In this document: piece after piece, positions 32,423-43,799 of the stretch | Layout: every line of letters begins with the position of its first letter | Numbering within the stretch: the first letter of the stretch is position 1 | NCBI GenBank assembly: GCA_001600415.1 | Contig: BCJX01000014.1 | Coordinates: 767,914-831,913 of the forward strand | Source of the DNA: Pascua guehoae | Taxonomy: Eukaryota > Basidiomycota > Tremellomycetes > Trichosporonales > Trichosporonaceae | Direction of reading: 5' to 3' | Length of the DNA: 64,000 nucleotides | Notes under the pieces: model-generated | The model's input: only the letters and a program-made list of their open reading frames with translations | What the model was told of the DNA's origin: nothing | The model's database searches: none | Program-made: the position numbers and the translations under genes

Positions 32423-35400
32423 ATAAGCACCATGTGAGATGACGTTGGTTAAGTACAGGCCATGTGTGGCCTGTCCCATGTTCGTGACCCCTCACCGTCG
32501 GCCCCGCCGGGGCTTACAGCGTGCAAGCCAATGAGAGAGCGTGACGAGAGGGGTTGTGTCTGAGCGGCAACGTAGCGACGAAGTATGTGGAGTAGCGGCT
32601 GGGCAGAATGAGGGGGGACGCTGTGGAGGTGAGTGTCGCTTTTGTCTTGTCAAGGTGCCAACAACGTGCCAACAAGGTGCCGACGGGGTGCCAACAAGGT
32701 GATGTGAAAGCGAGTGTTGTGCGGTCGTATATGGGCTGTTGGTGAGGACGCGTCCGGCTCGCACTGTGCCTGTCAATGCTTCGAGAGTCTTTGGATACAG
32801 GACAAGTTCCGAGAGGTGCGAATACAACCAAGTTTGCCGAGGTGGGTCGAGCCTGCGAAAAGGCTAAACTGAGCGCCCGGCGCAGCTAGCGCAGCTGCGG
32901 CTGGACAACCAACTGTCCCAGTATCCTTCTGCACGCGCGCTCTGATGCTCTCACGTCACGCCAGGGCCACGTCACGGCATGTCCCGAGCACTGTGTTTCA
33001 TCCACACCAGTGCGAGAATCCCACAACGGTGTTTCAAACGCGAGCCAGACCCAGACCCCCATGCCTCATCCCCTAGCGTTACACCTCACAGACCTGGTCT
33101 CTATTGTTCGAGCACCGAGCCCGTTACTCACGGTCGGGGTTTGGAGGGGGCTGCGGAAGTAAACCCTTGTACTCCACCGCTCGGCGAGGGTGAAGAGATG
33201 TTCCGACGAGCCCGAATGGGGGTCGTGTGGAAACGTGCAGAATGATGTGCGAGCCTTGCCTTTGCCATGATTCCATGATGCCATGATCTCAGCACCTCGC
33301 TAACTGATTTCTTGGCGATCGGTTGCAGTGCACACACCGGCGGCGAACCCCGATAAGCCTATCCCACGACCACTATCACCCACCACGGCCACCACCAACC
33401 CATCTCCCCCAACACGCACCCAGATATGTCCCTCTCCCAAACTCACAGGTTGTAACGGGCCCGAAGACCAACCCACCCATACGCGGTGGAGAATGCCAGT
33501 ACCCGGCCGGAAAGCGTCCCGGCGCCACATACCTCATACCCGCAGTCCAGATCCAAACTACCGCGTCCAACCGCGTCCCCACCGTGTCTCCCTAGCCCGA
33601 AACATTTTTTAGCAGTAACAGGACTTCTGGTCCGCTGGGGGGCGGCTAGTGCGGCCCCCCTGGCTCCCTGTCCGCCACGAATCTCGACGCCACCACAAGT
33701 GGGCCGGTACCTGCCCGAAGTCTTGTGCCTGTGTGCCGCCTCCAGCCTGTGAACGCCTTTTGAGACTGGGGTGAGGACGGACATTCGTGTGTTGAGCCAC
33801 GGCGTAAATCTCGGCTGCTGCAATTTGTTCTGGCAGATGCGCGCGCACGCCTTGTTTCCTTATTCGATGCATTTGTTGCCCTATTCGATACGTTTGTTGC
33901 CCTATTCGATACATTTGCATCCGCAGAGGTGCAAGCCGCATGGCCACACCGCCATGCCGCCATTGCGCAAGCCATGCCGCCAGACATGGAAAGTGGGCGG
34001 CAACAGACGGCCAGACGGGCGTTATTCAGTGGCACCCGGCGGCCTGTCGCGCCTTGCACCGTCGCAAGCCACTGCCAGCGGCCCACTGGCCACTCCCTTG
34101 CTCGAGCCCACCGGCACCGGTCCTTCGCTCCTGGCCGAGACAGTGCAGAGAGCACTCGGCAGGTGTGCACGTATCCAGTGGCCGCCGGTGCGTCTGCTGG
34201 CTGGCAAAAGCGACGACATGCGACGAGCCCATGCTCCGCCCGCTCCTCTTCTCGACCGAAACCGCCCCGCGGTACTGAGCGTACTGCATGGCTGCATGGC
34301 TACATGGCCAGCCGCGGGCGTGCACGCTTTCAGCAGGGCAACGGTCCTACATCTCGGATGCGGATGGGTTGTGCGCAAACGCGGATCAATAAACGTCCGC
34401 CGCATGCAGCCATTACGCACCATGATTAGGCGATCAGGCGAGCAGGCCAGCGAGGCTAGATTACGAGGGCGCCCGCCCACGTGCGCTGTCGCACCGGCTA
34501 TCTCCCGACCATCACTGGGGATGCTGGACACCACGCATGCGTTCGTGATGTCCTCAAGCTGTAGCCCCGCACCGGCGCCGCCATGTGCAGCGGTGGCGCA
34601 TGTGGGCGAGAGTCGGTCGGCGTACCGGCGTGCTGACCGAACAGAACAGACGGATGTAGCGGCGAGATTCAGAGGTCACACAACTGAGGCCACGCCCTGT
34701 TTCCTACTCAGGGGGAGAGGGGAGACGCATTCGTCCACCGACGGGTCCGACGGGTGCGCCATGGCAGTGTGGGTCATGGCCCCATTGTCCACCTCGAGCC
34801 AGGCCGAGCCAGGACGGGCAGTTGCCAGCATGCCAGGCTCACTTTTGCTCGGAGTGTCTTGTTTTTGCTCCCGTCAATAGCCTGGCCCCCATGAAAGCCT
34901 GGAGGCCGGAGGGACTAATGGCGACGTCGGCTTATTCACAAAAGGAGGGTGTTCGTAATTGGCATGTGCATTTGTGCAGAAGGTGAAAGACGAGGCTAAG
35001 GTTAAGGGGTGGGTGGTGGCATGGTGGCATCGAGTGGCAGCCACGTGAGGCTCCTGCACACTGATCCACACATCACCCAGTTCAGCGTACCAGCGTGCTG
35101 ACGTGCTGATCGCTTTTGTCTGACCGTATTAGTCGGGGGTACGGGGGTGTTGATTAATGTTCTGGACAAGGCACGTCATTCTAGTGCCCATCCCATCCCA
35201 TCCGATGGTAGAGTTGTCGGGCAAGGATGGAAGGAAGGATTTACAACCAACGGATATGTACATCCTTGGTGGTGCAAGTGCGGGGATTGATGCTTAACCA
35301 CCCGCCCACCCAGCCCAACCTAGAGGCCGCCACCGTGTCCCAAGCCAAGCCCAAACCAAAAGTCTAAAGTGGGGTGGTTGAGTAATGTCTCGGGCCCTTG

Positions 35401-36887
35401 GCAGCTTGGCACAGTGTCATTGAGCATTGGTCTGCATCGCATTCGGGCATGAAAATTATCAATGGACGGACGAATGAGGGTGCAATGAGGGTGCCGTACA
35501 ACGCACGCACGGTGGAAGTAAAAAATGGTGTCATCGAAGTCCGAGGGACGAGACAGGGGCACGACGATCAGTTTCGGATCGCATCGCGCCCTTTTTTGGG
35601 CCAGACTCTCCGCTCCCTCTGTGCAGTGCTTTGCTAGCGTCCTACAGTAGTGTCCGACAAGCATGGGCACCCAACCATCATCACCTGATCACCTTCACCC
35701 GAGGGCCCCCTAAAACAACGTCAATGCGATGCAAGCTCGGTGCTCCAGACACCCCGAGGAGGCCGAGGAGGCCGAGGACCCCTGCCACAGTCCGGTCGGC
35801 GCGCATCGGACCGTCGGGGCCAGTGGTGCAAGTCAGGATATGACGAGGTGCTTTTGCTCCCCTCGTCGCTCTCAACGTCTTTGCCCTGACCCGGCAGAGT
35901 GGCGCAGGAACCAAAGCATACTGGGACGGGAAGTGGGGGTGGAGCTGTTCGGGCACACCGAGAGCGGGCACTGTGCTGTACATAGGTGCAAGCTTCTGGG
36001 CTCGCTAGCAGCTGGCAGCTGGCAGCTGGCGAGCGCCGAATGGAACGGACAGCGTACAGTACAGGTGTGAAGGATTTGAGCCAAGCGCCAACCAGAGACG
36101 AAGAATGGCAGGCACGGCTGCATATCTGTATTTTCGGCACACCCGCCCGGCTCGGCACGCGCGGCACTGTGCACACTGTGCATACCTCTTGGCCTCTTGG
36201 GAAAAAGGCGAGATGAGACATCAACGACTTGCAATCGCTCGCGCACCCCCCCATCTTTGCCTCGTTTCCTGGGCCTATCTACCCTGAATTGTTCCTGTCA
36301 ACCCTTTCTCTTGGGCACAAGGTGGAACCTCACGAGACCTGCATCTTGCCCAAACCTTGACAAATCTGCCGCAATGCTGCGACGGGCATTTTGGCTGGCA
36401 GCCAGACCAAGCAAGCTGCAAGCAAGCCAACCAAGCCACCGCCACACTGGAACGGGCTATCGGGCTAGGGATTCAAAGTGATAAACGAAAAAGGGGGCGG
36501 GGACCATTTTCTGGGGGATTTGCAGTTTGCCCTCCAGGTTCACGTCTGATCTGGGGTCTTGACTTGGATCCACCTTTGATGGGCCCGTGGGCCGGTGGCC
36601 GGTGGGTCTGGGCTCTGCGACATCCCAGCCATTCGCCTGTGTTTTGCACAACCACCCTCGACGGCACAATGCGAGTTGTGGAGGCGTCCCACCATCGTCC
36701 CTCTCTCGCAAGGAATGAACAGTGTACGACAACCCCGTTCTCCCGGTGCGTCAAGCCCCCGTTCCCGATGCGGGTGTGGGCGTTTTCTGCGAGTCTCGCC
36801 TGGGGGGGTGTCCTGCCTCCCATGCCCTCCGGTCCTGTGCCGCACCACCACCCTGCGAGCACCAGAGTGCTAAGCGGCGTGGAAAGG

Positions 36888-36895
36888 TATAAATA
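36888..36895 (+). promoter_or_regulatory. TATA box of the secreted double-psi beta-barrel gene
   Basis: TATAAATA lies about 180 bp before the ATG at 37072. The leader in between is rich in C, T and A without G runs (CAACTTCACTACC, ACAAAACAACATC), as in strongly expressed fungal genes. Confidence 0.75.
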
Positions 36896-37071
36896 ACGAG
36901 CCCCCCGTTGACCTGTTCTAACTCCTCATCCCTCAAACAACTTCACTACCTCGCCCATCAAACCTCTGGCTGGACCAGTCGCTTCTTCGAACTCCCTTCA
37001 TCGTCTCTCATCGACACACTCGCTCGTCACCACACGACCACCGTTTTTAAAACAAAACAACATCAACAAAA

Positions 37072-37701
37072 ATGTTCACCAAGTCGATCGCTCTTGTCGC
37101 TCTCCTGGCCACGGCCGTTGTTGCTGCGCCCATGCCCGAGGCTAACGCCGAGGCCGCCCGCTGGGAGGGCAGCAACCGCCAGTACTGGGGCTCGCACGGC
37201 CGCAAGAACTGGGGCAAGTGGCGCACCAAGCAGGCCACCTCGACCGAGGCCTCCGCCGCGTCTGAGCCCACCGTCGAGGCCAACAACTTTGCCGCCGAGG
37301 CCTCGAGCGACGACTCGTCGTCGTCGTCGTCGTCGTCGTCGACCACCACCCAGTCGACGGGCGGCTACACGTACACTGGTATCGCCTCGTACTACGACAT
37401 CTCGAACCCTGCCGAGAACGAGGGCTACGCCGCCGGCTCGGTCTCGTGCTCGAGCCAAAAGTACTCGAACTCGGACAAGATTGTCGCCATTGCCAGCCAG
37501 GAGTACGACGGCGGCTCGCACTGCGGCAAGCAGGTCGAGATCAAGGACAACAAGACTGGCAACGTCGCCACCGCCACGGTCGTCGACCAGTGCATGTCGT
37601 GCGACGACGGCCAGCTCGACCTCACCCCCTCGCTCTGGACCGACCTCCACGGCGACAACACCAACGAGGGCATCTTTGACATTTCGTGGAAGTTCATCTA
37701 A
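37072..37701 (+). CDS. Secreted RlpA-like/expansin-like double-psi beta-barrel protein (209 aa)
   Basis: Single-exon gene. A signal peptide of about 18 residues (MFTKSIALVALLATAVVAA) is followed by a low-complexity region rich in Ala, Glu and Ser, including nine to eleven consecutive serines written by TCG repeats, probably O-glycosylated. The C-terminal 110 residues form a double-psi beta-barrel: YTGIASYYD, four cysteines, VVDQCMSCDDGQLDLTPSLW and a final FDISWKFI. The VVDxCxxC...DLTPxLW signature is that of fungal RlpA-like proteins (barwin/expansin fold). Family members are often abundant cell-wall or secreted proteins; a carbohydrate-binding or wall-loosening role is inferred. The codons are almost all C- or G-ending, and with a TATA box and clean leader this points to strong expression. 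Confidence 0.9.
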   Translation: MFTKSIALVALLATAVVAAPMPEANAEAARWEGSNRQYWGSHGRKNWGKWRTKQATSTEASAASEPTVEANNFAAEASSDDSSSSSSSSSTTTQSTGGYTYTGIASYYDISNPAENEGYAAGSVSCSSQKYSNSDKIVAIASQEYDGGSHCGKQVEIKDNKTGNVATATVVDQCMSCDDGQLDLTPSLWTDLHGDNTNEGIFDISWKFI

Positions 37702-40700
37702 GCGGCTCCACCCCCGCGTGACCGGCCGGCCATGACTGCGCTCCCGCCCGCCGCCGTCACACCCCCCCCCCACTCCACCCACTTCGCACTGCGTGCGTCG
37801 TGTTACGTCTTTCGGGCCCACGGGGACAGGATTTCCCGTGTGTCATACCATTATAGAGGTGATTGCTCGCTCCCCCTAGGGAACGAGTAGGGTATACAGG
37901 TTGTACAGCGCTCGATCACAGCAGTAGTAGCAAAAATGGCGGCCGACTGGTTTTGGCTGCCATGGACATCAATGCATTGTGCTGTGTTTGGGTACCTCTT
38001 TGTCGCACCAGTAGCAGAAGCAGCACCAGCATCAGTAGCATCAGCGGCGCGTGCCAGACCAGGACAATGGTTCTGTTCCAGAATGCTCAACTGAATTGAC
38101 TCACTCTGTGCCCAATTCAACGGCATGCGGGCGCGACCCCGAAATCTGCCACATTTCGCAGCGACCCCAGAAAATCCGCCATACCCAGCCACGCTGTTCG
38201 GGTCCGTCCATCTGGTGACCTATTGTTTCGACCTCACAGCTGCGCATGCGCTGCCTTGGCGTCCCATGCGGGCAGGCGGCCAGGCGGGCTTGGCTGGGCC
38301 CAATATACCAAAAGTCGTGCTGCGCAGCTCCAGCCTGGACCTGTCCTGGACCGTCGGACAGATGCATACTTGCTTGTAATGTCGGAAGCCCTAGCTCCCT
38401 GGAGAGCACATCCCGCGCCCCGATACGACGCACCGTTTACGGCACCCGCCAACTGGTCAACTGGGTGGATTCATGTAATCAAGAGTCACCCGCGCTGCCA
38501 GCACAGCTGTGGACATTGCAGTGTGGTACAAGTACAATGTACTAGCTGAATGTGTCGTTCGGCAATGTACCAGCCTGATGGACCATCCTGGAGGCTGTTC
38601 AGCGGGTACTGCCCCGCTCACCGCAATTACACGCTCTGCAAGTTGATCCATGCCTCGAGCGGGCCGTGTGGGAGAGACATGACATGTTGCGCGGGACACC
38701 GATCCATCCCGCGACATGCGCGACAGAGCATGCGATGCGAGCGGGACACATCGTGGCCACATTGTCCACAGGTTGCAGGCGGCCTTGATTCAGTCCTGCA
38801 CCATGACCAGAGGGACATGTCAGCCTGCACGACCAAGAACAGGCCATGGATAGTTCGAACACCCCACTCGTGATCCACAAGACCCCGCAACCTTGGTCGT
38901 GCGAGGTACGCATCCACCCCTAGCAAATTCATGTGTGCCTAGCGCGTTGCTTCCCGCCAACGCTTCCCTTACTAACCAACCCCCCCCAACCCCCCAACCC
39001 TCCTTCCTCCCCCTCGTAAGCTCTCAACTCTCCTCACGGCTACTGGTGCCTAGACGCACAACGGGTTGCATGAGCCTGTTGTCCTCGTCTCGCTACCCCA
39101 GTAACTGTCGCCCTTCCACCCCGCTTTCCGTCAGGGACATTAGTCTAGCTCGGATTTTTTTTTTCCTTGCTTTCCTTGGAACCCCCGTTTTTAGTCGTCT
39201 TGGCCCCGCGCGGCGGTCCGGGTATAGCCACCGCACTCCCGCTTGGGCTTGGCTTGGACGCAGCTGATGGCCACGCCGATGGGCGATGGGCGATGGGCGA
39301 TGGGCCATTGTGCCATTGTGTACCATGCTATGGGGTTGCCGCGATGGTATGACTATGACGAGCAGTCTGCCACAAACAGTGTGGCCCGTACCGCACCCCG
39401 ATCGAATGGAGGCACCACGCCGTGCCGGCGGCTACGGCACGGTCGATGATACTGACAAGCCAACCCTGCTCGGGTGTCATGTACAAACCCATGCCACTCA
39501 CGTATACCCCCACCCTCGCTCGTGTCATGTACGACCCACCCATGCCACAGCCCGACATGACCTCTGGCCTCTGGGCTGCTAGCCCACGGTACCTGGCCCA
39601 CGCCATCTGCTAACCCACGCCACCTGCTAGCCCACGCCGCGGCCAGACGGGGCGCGTACGCACGCGTCCTAGGCATGTATCTCGAGTTCGTTCCTGCGCC
39701 ACATGCGGAAGCGCGTCGCACCGGCATGGTGACATCAGCCGCGCGAGCACTGGCATTTCGGTCGGCGCCGGTGTTGGAGGCTGGGATGATGAGTGGGAAT
39801 GTCAGGCTGGAAACCTCATCCGGCAGCGCAACATGTGGGTTACCTTGGCTCATGGCCGCCGGTGAGGCCATCACGGTCCAACGAGGGGGCATTCGAGCAG
39901 ACCGTTCGATACGTTATGCCATTTACAGACCACGGTGCGGGCGAGTGGACGGACAAGTGACCCAACATGAGCGGGAACGGACGGGGGGGTACAGAGCATG
40001 TCAACGAAAGGCGTAGGGACGCCGAGGCATGTGGATATTGAGCTGCAGACGCGCAGTGCAGAGCTTGCAAGATCTGGCCAGTCGCACCCTGCATCACTTG
40101 CGTTCCTTTGACACCCTCTGTAGGTGGGGCAGCCAACGTCCGACAGCGAGGGGCCATTCGAGCCGATCGTTCGGTAAGCGTTGTGCCATTTACAGGCCAT
40201 GGTGCGAAGAGCGAGTGGACGGACAAGAGACCCAACATGATCAGCGGGAACGGACGGGCAGGTACAGAGATTGTCAAAAGGAACGACAAAGGCGCAGGGG
40301 TGCCGAGGCATGCAGACGTTGAGCTGCTGTGAGGAAACGAGGATAGCGCGAAGTCTACAAGACTCAGGCTCCTATACTGTAGTTGAATGAGAGATAACTG
40401 TTATGTTCCATCTATGCAGCTGCAGGCTGAAGCACAAGAGCTACATAGACAGAATGGTGGTGAGATGTGCACATGAAGGGAGCATGATGGAGGTGACAAT
40501 CATGGACGTGATAACCATAGGGAGTGCACGTCAAGGAGTCCTGATGAGATCAGGATATCATGCTGTGCGTGACAGCTGCTGCAGACGTGCAGACCTTGCA
40601 AGAGCTGGAAGTTGCACCCTGCGCCACTTCTCGTTCCTTTTCGACACACTATGTAAGCTCATGGACGTAGGTGGGGCCGTCAACGCGACAACGAGGGGCT

Positions 40701-41874
40701 GTTCGAGCAGACCGTTCGGTAAGCGTTGTGCCATTTAGCAGACCACGGTGCGAAGGGTGGTGAGTGGACGGACAAGTGACCCAATATGAGGAGCGGGAGC
40801 GGACAGGAAGGTACAGAGATGTCAAAAGGAACGACAAGGGCGCAGGGATGCCGAGTTGAGCTCCTGCAAACGTGCAGGCTGCAAGAGCTGGATAGTCGCA
40901 CCCTGCGCCACTTCTCGTTCCTTTGACACCCTCTGTAGGTGGGGCCTGTAGGTGAGGCCGTCAACGTCCGAAGGGAGGGGCTATTCGGGAGCAGACCATT
41001 CGATAAGCGCCATACAGCAGGCGAACGTGAGAAAAGGAGGAGTGCACGGACAAGAGACCGCCCGACACCACGAGGGAGATGGCAAGTGAAACAAGGCCGC
41101 CGATGCCAAGAGTTAGAGTGTGAAACTAGATGCATAACTACAGCTCGCTTATTATAGTTTTGTGTGAAACGCATTCCACAACAGGGCATTGGTAGATATG
41201 ATATACAGATAAGGTCATGGCGCAGACGAGGTGTGGGCAACGTTAGAAAAGTTCCAAATCGACGTCCGAGGGTGCTGTCGACTGCCGAGCGTGCCGGATG
41301 GGACGCCGAGAAGACGGTTGCGACTGCCCATTCCGACCTCGTTGCCAGTGGCATGTTGGCTCGTCAACCCCTTCAGCACGCAAGCGCACAAGCGGCCGAC
41401 AGCGCGACAGTGTGGGAACAGATGGACTGTGCCTTATCGATTGCCGCCCTTGTCAGACCCATGGAACAGTCGAGATGATCATGGCCAACGAATCAGACGA
41501 TGCAGATCATTTGCGCAACTGATCATCGGTGCGACAGCTGCAAACCTGTGGTCCCCACTTCTCACTGGGCCACTGGCATCGCTTCGATTGTGAGGCGCCG
41601 CCACGCTTCGCTTGGCACTTGAGGTGCCAAGCTGTCGCTAAAGCTCAGGTCTGGGAAGATGGCCTCTGGGAGTCGGGGGTTCATGTCGCCATTGTAGTCT
41701 GCTCGCAACTCGGTAAACTCTCCACCGCGTCGTAGAGAAACCACTGGTGGTCGTCGTGTTGCACACAGACCCCTGGGTTCTGTCAGTGAAAAGTACTAGG
41801 GCTTGACTGTACGGTATCAAAAACTCACCCAGCCTTGGCCGACTTCCAGTGCGGGCCACTGTAGGAATCAGACC
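37702..41874. other. Gene-poor region with tandem repeats
   Basis: No gene recognised. Includes an 8-bp repeat (GATGGGCG, four copies, about 39275-39306), short repeats around CCCACGCC at 39595-39640, and a larger tandem array at 39850-41110 listed separately. Open frames within the array mirror the repeat and are not convincing proteins. Confidence 0.55.
39850..41110. repeat. Tandem array of four diverged 240-290 bp units
   Basis: Units lie at about 39850-40070, 40090-40331, 40578-40867 and 40868-41110, in the same orientation. Shared landmarks are CGTTCGGTAAGCGTTGTGCC (or close variants), GAGTGGACGGACAAG, AGCGGGAACGGAC, GGTACAGAGAT, TGTCAAAAGGAACGAC and CACCCTGCGCCACTTCTCG. Between units 2 and 3 is a unique insert of about 245 bp (40332-40577). 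Unit 4 is the most diverged. No protein domain or transposon signature was seen. Confidence 0.8.
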
Positions 41875-43347
41875 TCACTGAGCAGCGGTTGCCCTCCTCT
41901 CGAGTCGCCCGACGGGTGCGCGCTTCGCCGTCTCGATGGGCGGTATGGGCGACATGTCATACACGACGTCCTGGGGCGCGGGGTGCTGCCCGTATGCGTT
42001 AAGGGGCGGGGGGAAGAACGTGAAGCGCTCGAGCTCGGCGGGCGCAGTGCGCTCTTTCCGCGTATGGACCTCGATGAGAAGGCGGGTCGATCCTGGTGCT
42101 GGAGGAGGGAGCGACGACGCGGTGGGTTCCTGTTCCGGCCGTGGATTTGGGCTTGGAGGTATAGAGTATTGCGCTGCTCTTCCCCTCGAGTCTATTCCGA
42201 GCTGGAGCTGCACGGCTGCTTCAATAAAGAAGCGCCGTGCGGCCTCGGACGTCCCGTGCGGCATGTCCAGGGCGACCGATTCTGGGAGGAGATAGACGCG
42301 GGCTGGCGGGACGTGGACCAGCGGCTTGGTCGGCTGTAGGAAGATGTTGAACGAGGTCAGACCCGACGCCGCGCTAGGATCGGGTCCTGGGTAGATGGGG
42401 GAGCTAGGGAACGAGGGCTGCCATGCGCTGGGGCCAGGCATGCCGCTCGGACCAGAGAAGCTGGGATAAGAAGGGGAGACGCGCCGTGACAGGGTGACGG
42501 GTTCGGTTGCGCGACGCGATAGGCCGGCGGGGAGCGGAGGTGGGGATGTATTGCAGGGGCTGGACAGACTTTCTCTTCTCGCCGCGCCGAGACTGAGGCC
42601 TTGCAGCATGGCCCCGACGTCGGTCACGGCCGGGAGAGGCCGTCTGGGAGCCGTCGCACCCGGGGATCGCAGCGGACCCATGCCTGTGCCTGCGCGCTCG
42701 GGATCGTCGGCGGTGGTCTCGGCGTGCAGTTCCTTGAGGATGAGGACGTACTCGTGGATCTCGGCCAGGCGCCACGCGGGTGTATCCTCGTGTGCGTCGG
42801 TGGTAATGTCGTCGCCGAGCCTGACGGTGACCGGCCGCGCGGCCCAGTCTGGCGACCCCTTCTCGGGCGGAAAAGTGAGACGAAACACGCCCCTTGAGAC
42901 AACCACCATTCGCGGCTCGGTACGCAGCGGCGCAGGCCCGGTGACACGCTTTGCCCGTGCGAGCTCGGCGACGTGCTTGGGATGGCACGTGTCGACGGCG
43001 TGCCCAATGTCGTCCGTGTCCAGGAGAGACAGCTCGTGCGCATACCACCGTAGCTCCTTGAGGCGCCATGACGGCGTCCGCGCGTCTGCCGTCCACACGA
43101 CGTCGCCGTGGCCCCGAAGCTGGAAGACGGCGGGTGTCAGTTCCGCCAGCTCGGGCGGGTCATCCTCAAACACCACCGAGAGCGCGCCCGGCGCCAGGAC
43201 AGTGAACCGCGGCGCGCCGGAAGGGTTGCGCGCCACCAAGCCCTCGAGTCCCGCTATCCGATCCAGCTGCACACCGAGCAGATGCGGGTCGATCGCCGGC
43301 ACGTGCAGTTGCCGCACGTGTATGTGTTCATCGTAAGTTTGCCCCAT
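41875..43347 (-). CDS. Unknown protein with internal duplication (490 aa)
   Basis: Single open frame of 490 residues starting MGQTYDEHIHVRQLHVP. I recognise no family. Two N-terminal segments look like copies of one another: about residues 47-115 (RFTVLAPGALSVVF ... TPSWRLKELRWYAHEL) and 145-215 (RMVVVSRGVFRLTF ... TPAWRLAEIHEYVLIL). Each is a short beta-rich stretch followed by an amphipathic helix. The middle (about 215-345) is proline/serine-rich and probably disordered. The C-terminal third contains FNIFLQPTKPLVHVPPARVY and a long predicted helix (SEAARRFFIEAAVQLQLG). No signal peptide or membrane segment. It is divergent from the double-RING gene, sharing about 450 bp of promoter. The reading frame is long, clean and codon-typical, so I consider it real. 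Confidence 0.65.
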   Translation of the reverse strand: MGQTYDEHIHVRQLHVPAIDPHLLGVQLDRIAGLEGLVARNPSGAPRFTVLAPGALSVVFEDDPPELAELTPAVFQLRGHGDVVWTADARTPSWRLKELRWYAHELSLLDTDDIGHAVDTCHPKHVAELARAKRVTGPAPLRTEPRMVVVSRGVFRLTFPPEKGSPDWAARPVTVRLGDDITTDAHEDTPAWRLAEIHEYVLILKELHAETTADDPERAGTGMGPLRSPGATAPRRPLPAVTDVGAMLQGLSLGAARRESLSSPCNTSPPPLPAGLSRRATEPVTLSRRVSPSYPSFSGPSGMPGPSAWQPSFPSSPIYPGPDPSAASGLTSFNIFLQPTKPLVHVPPARVYLLPESVALDMPHGTSEAARRFFIEAAVQLQLGIDSRGRAAQYSIPPSPNPRPEQEPTASSLPPPAPGSTRLLIEVHTRKERTAPAELERFTFFPPPLNAYGQHPAPQDVVYDMSPIPPIETAKRAPVGRLERRATAAQ

Positions 43348-43799
43348 GGTGAGTGGTCACGATGAGCGCAGCGACCTCGATGACGGTTGTGATTTTGGTC
43401 TGTCTGTAGCTCTATAAAAAGCTCAGTGATAAGTGGTTGTTGCAAAGGGACAAGTACAATCGAGATGTGGAAGAAGCACGGGCAGCGGAGAGCGCCGAAT
43501 GCGCAGTAGAATGGCCAGGAACCCGCCCAAATGCCGTCATTTTTGTTTACCATGCCTTGCCTTGGGAGCGCTGCGCTGGGCGACAATCCAGGCGTACGAC
43601 GAGCACGGGGCACCGCGCACCTTTGGCCGAGGCAAGACGACCTTCGGCAGATCCGCAGGTCCGGTCCACCACTGATGGTCGCGTGAGCTTTGGTGGTCAC
43701 AAGCACCGTGCATCGCTCACGATCTCTCGGACCTTTGCAACCACCTCAACCACAGCCATCCATGCATCACAAACCTCCACGACCGCACCATCCGATACA
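43348..43799. promoter_or_regulatory. Divergent promoter with TATA box
   Basis: Shared by the 490-aa gene (left) and the double-RING gene (right). CTATAAAAAGC near 43412-43422 is a good TATA box for the right-hand gene. Confidence 0.5.

Larger units (their letters stand above)
28961..37071. other. Gene-poor 8 kb tract with decayed repeats
   Basis: Starts with the eIF1 promoter. No gene with splice logic or recognisable domain was found. The longest open frame (plus, 33771-34880) is a chance product of GC-rich sequence, with long frames in other phases over it. Within the tract are a tandem duplication (30830-31400), a pair of inverted-repeat elements (31520-31610 and 32338-32422), a short repeat of GTGCCAACAAG units (32655-32705), and a 22-bp repeat with core CTATTCGATAC (33865-33915). 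The last few hundred bases are the promoter of the secreted protein. Confidence 0.5.

Noticed and set aside
33771..34880. Plus-strand open frame of 369 codons.
   Set aside because: Overlapped by comparable frames in other phases, Arg/Pro/Ala-biased as expected of GC-rich non-coding DNA, no domain, and it begins inside a 22-bp repeat.
38976..39003. C-rich run with CCCCCCAACC units, reminiscent of fungal telomere repeats.
   Set aside because: Only two or three imperfect units in an internal position; no telomere array.
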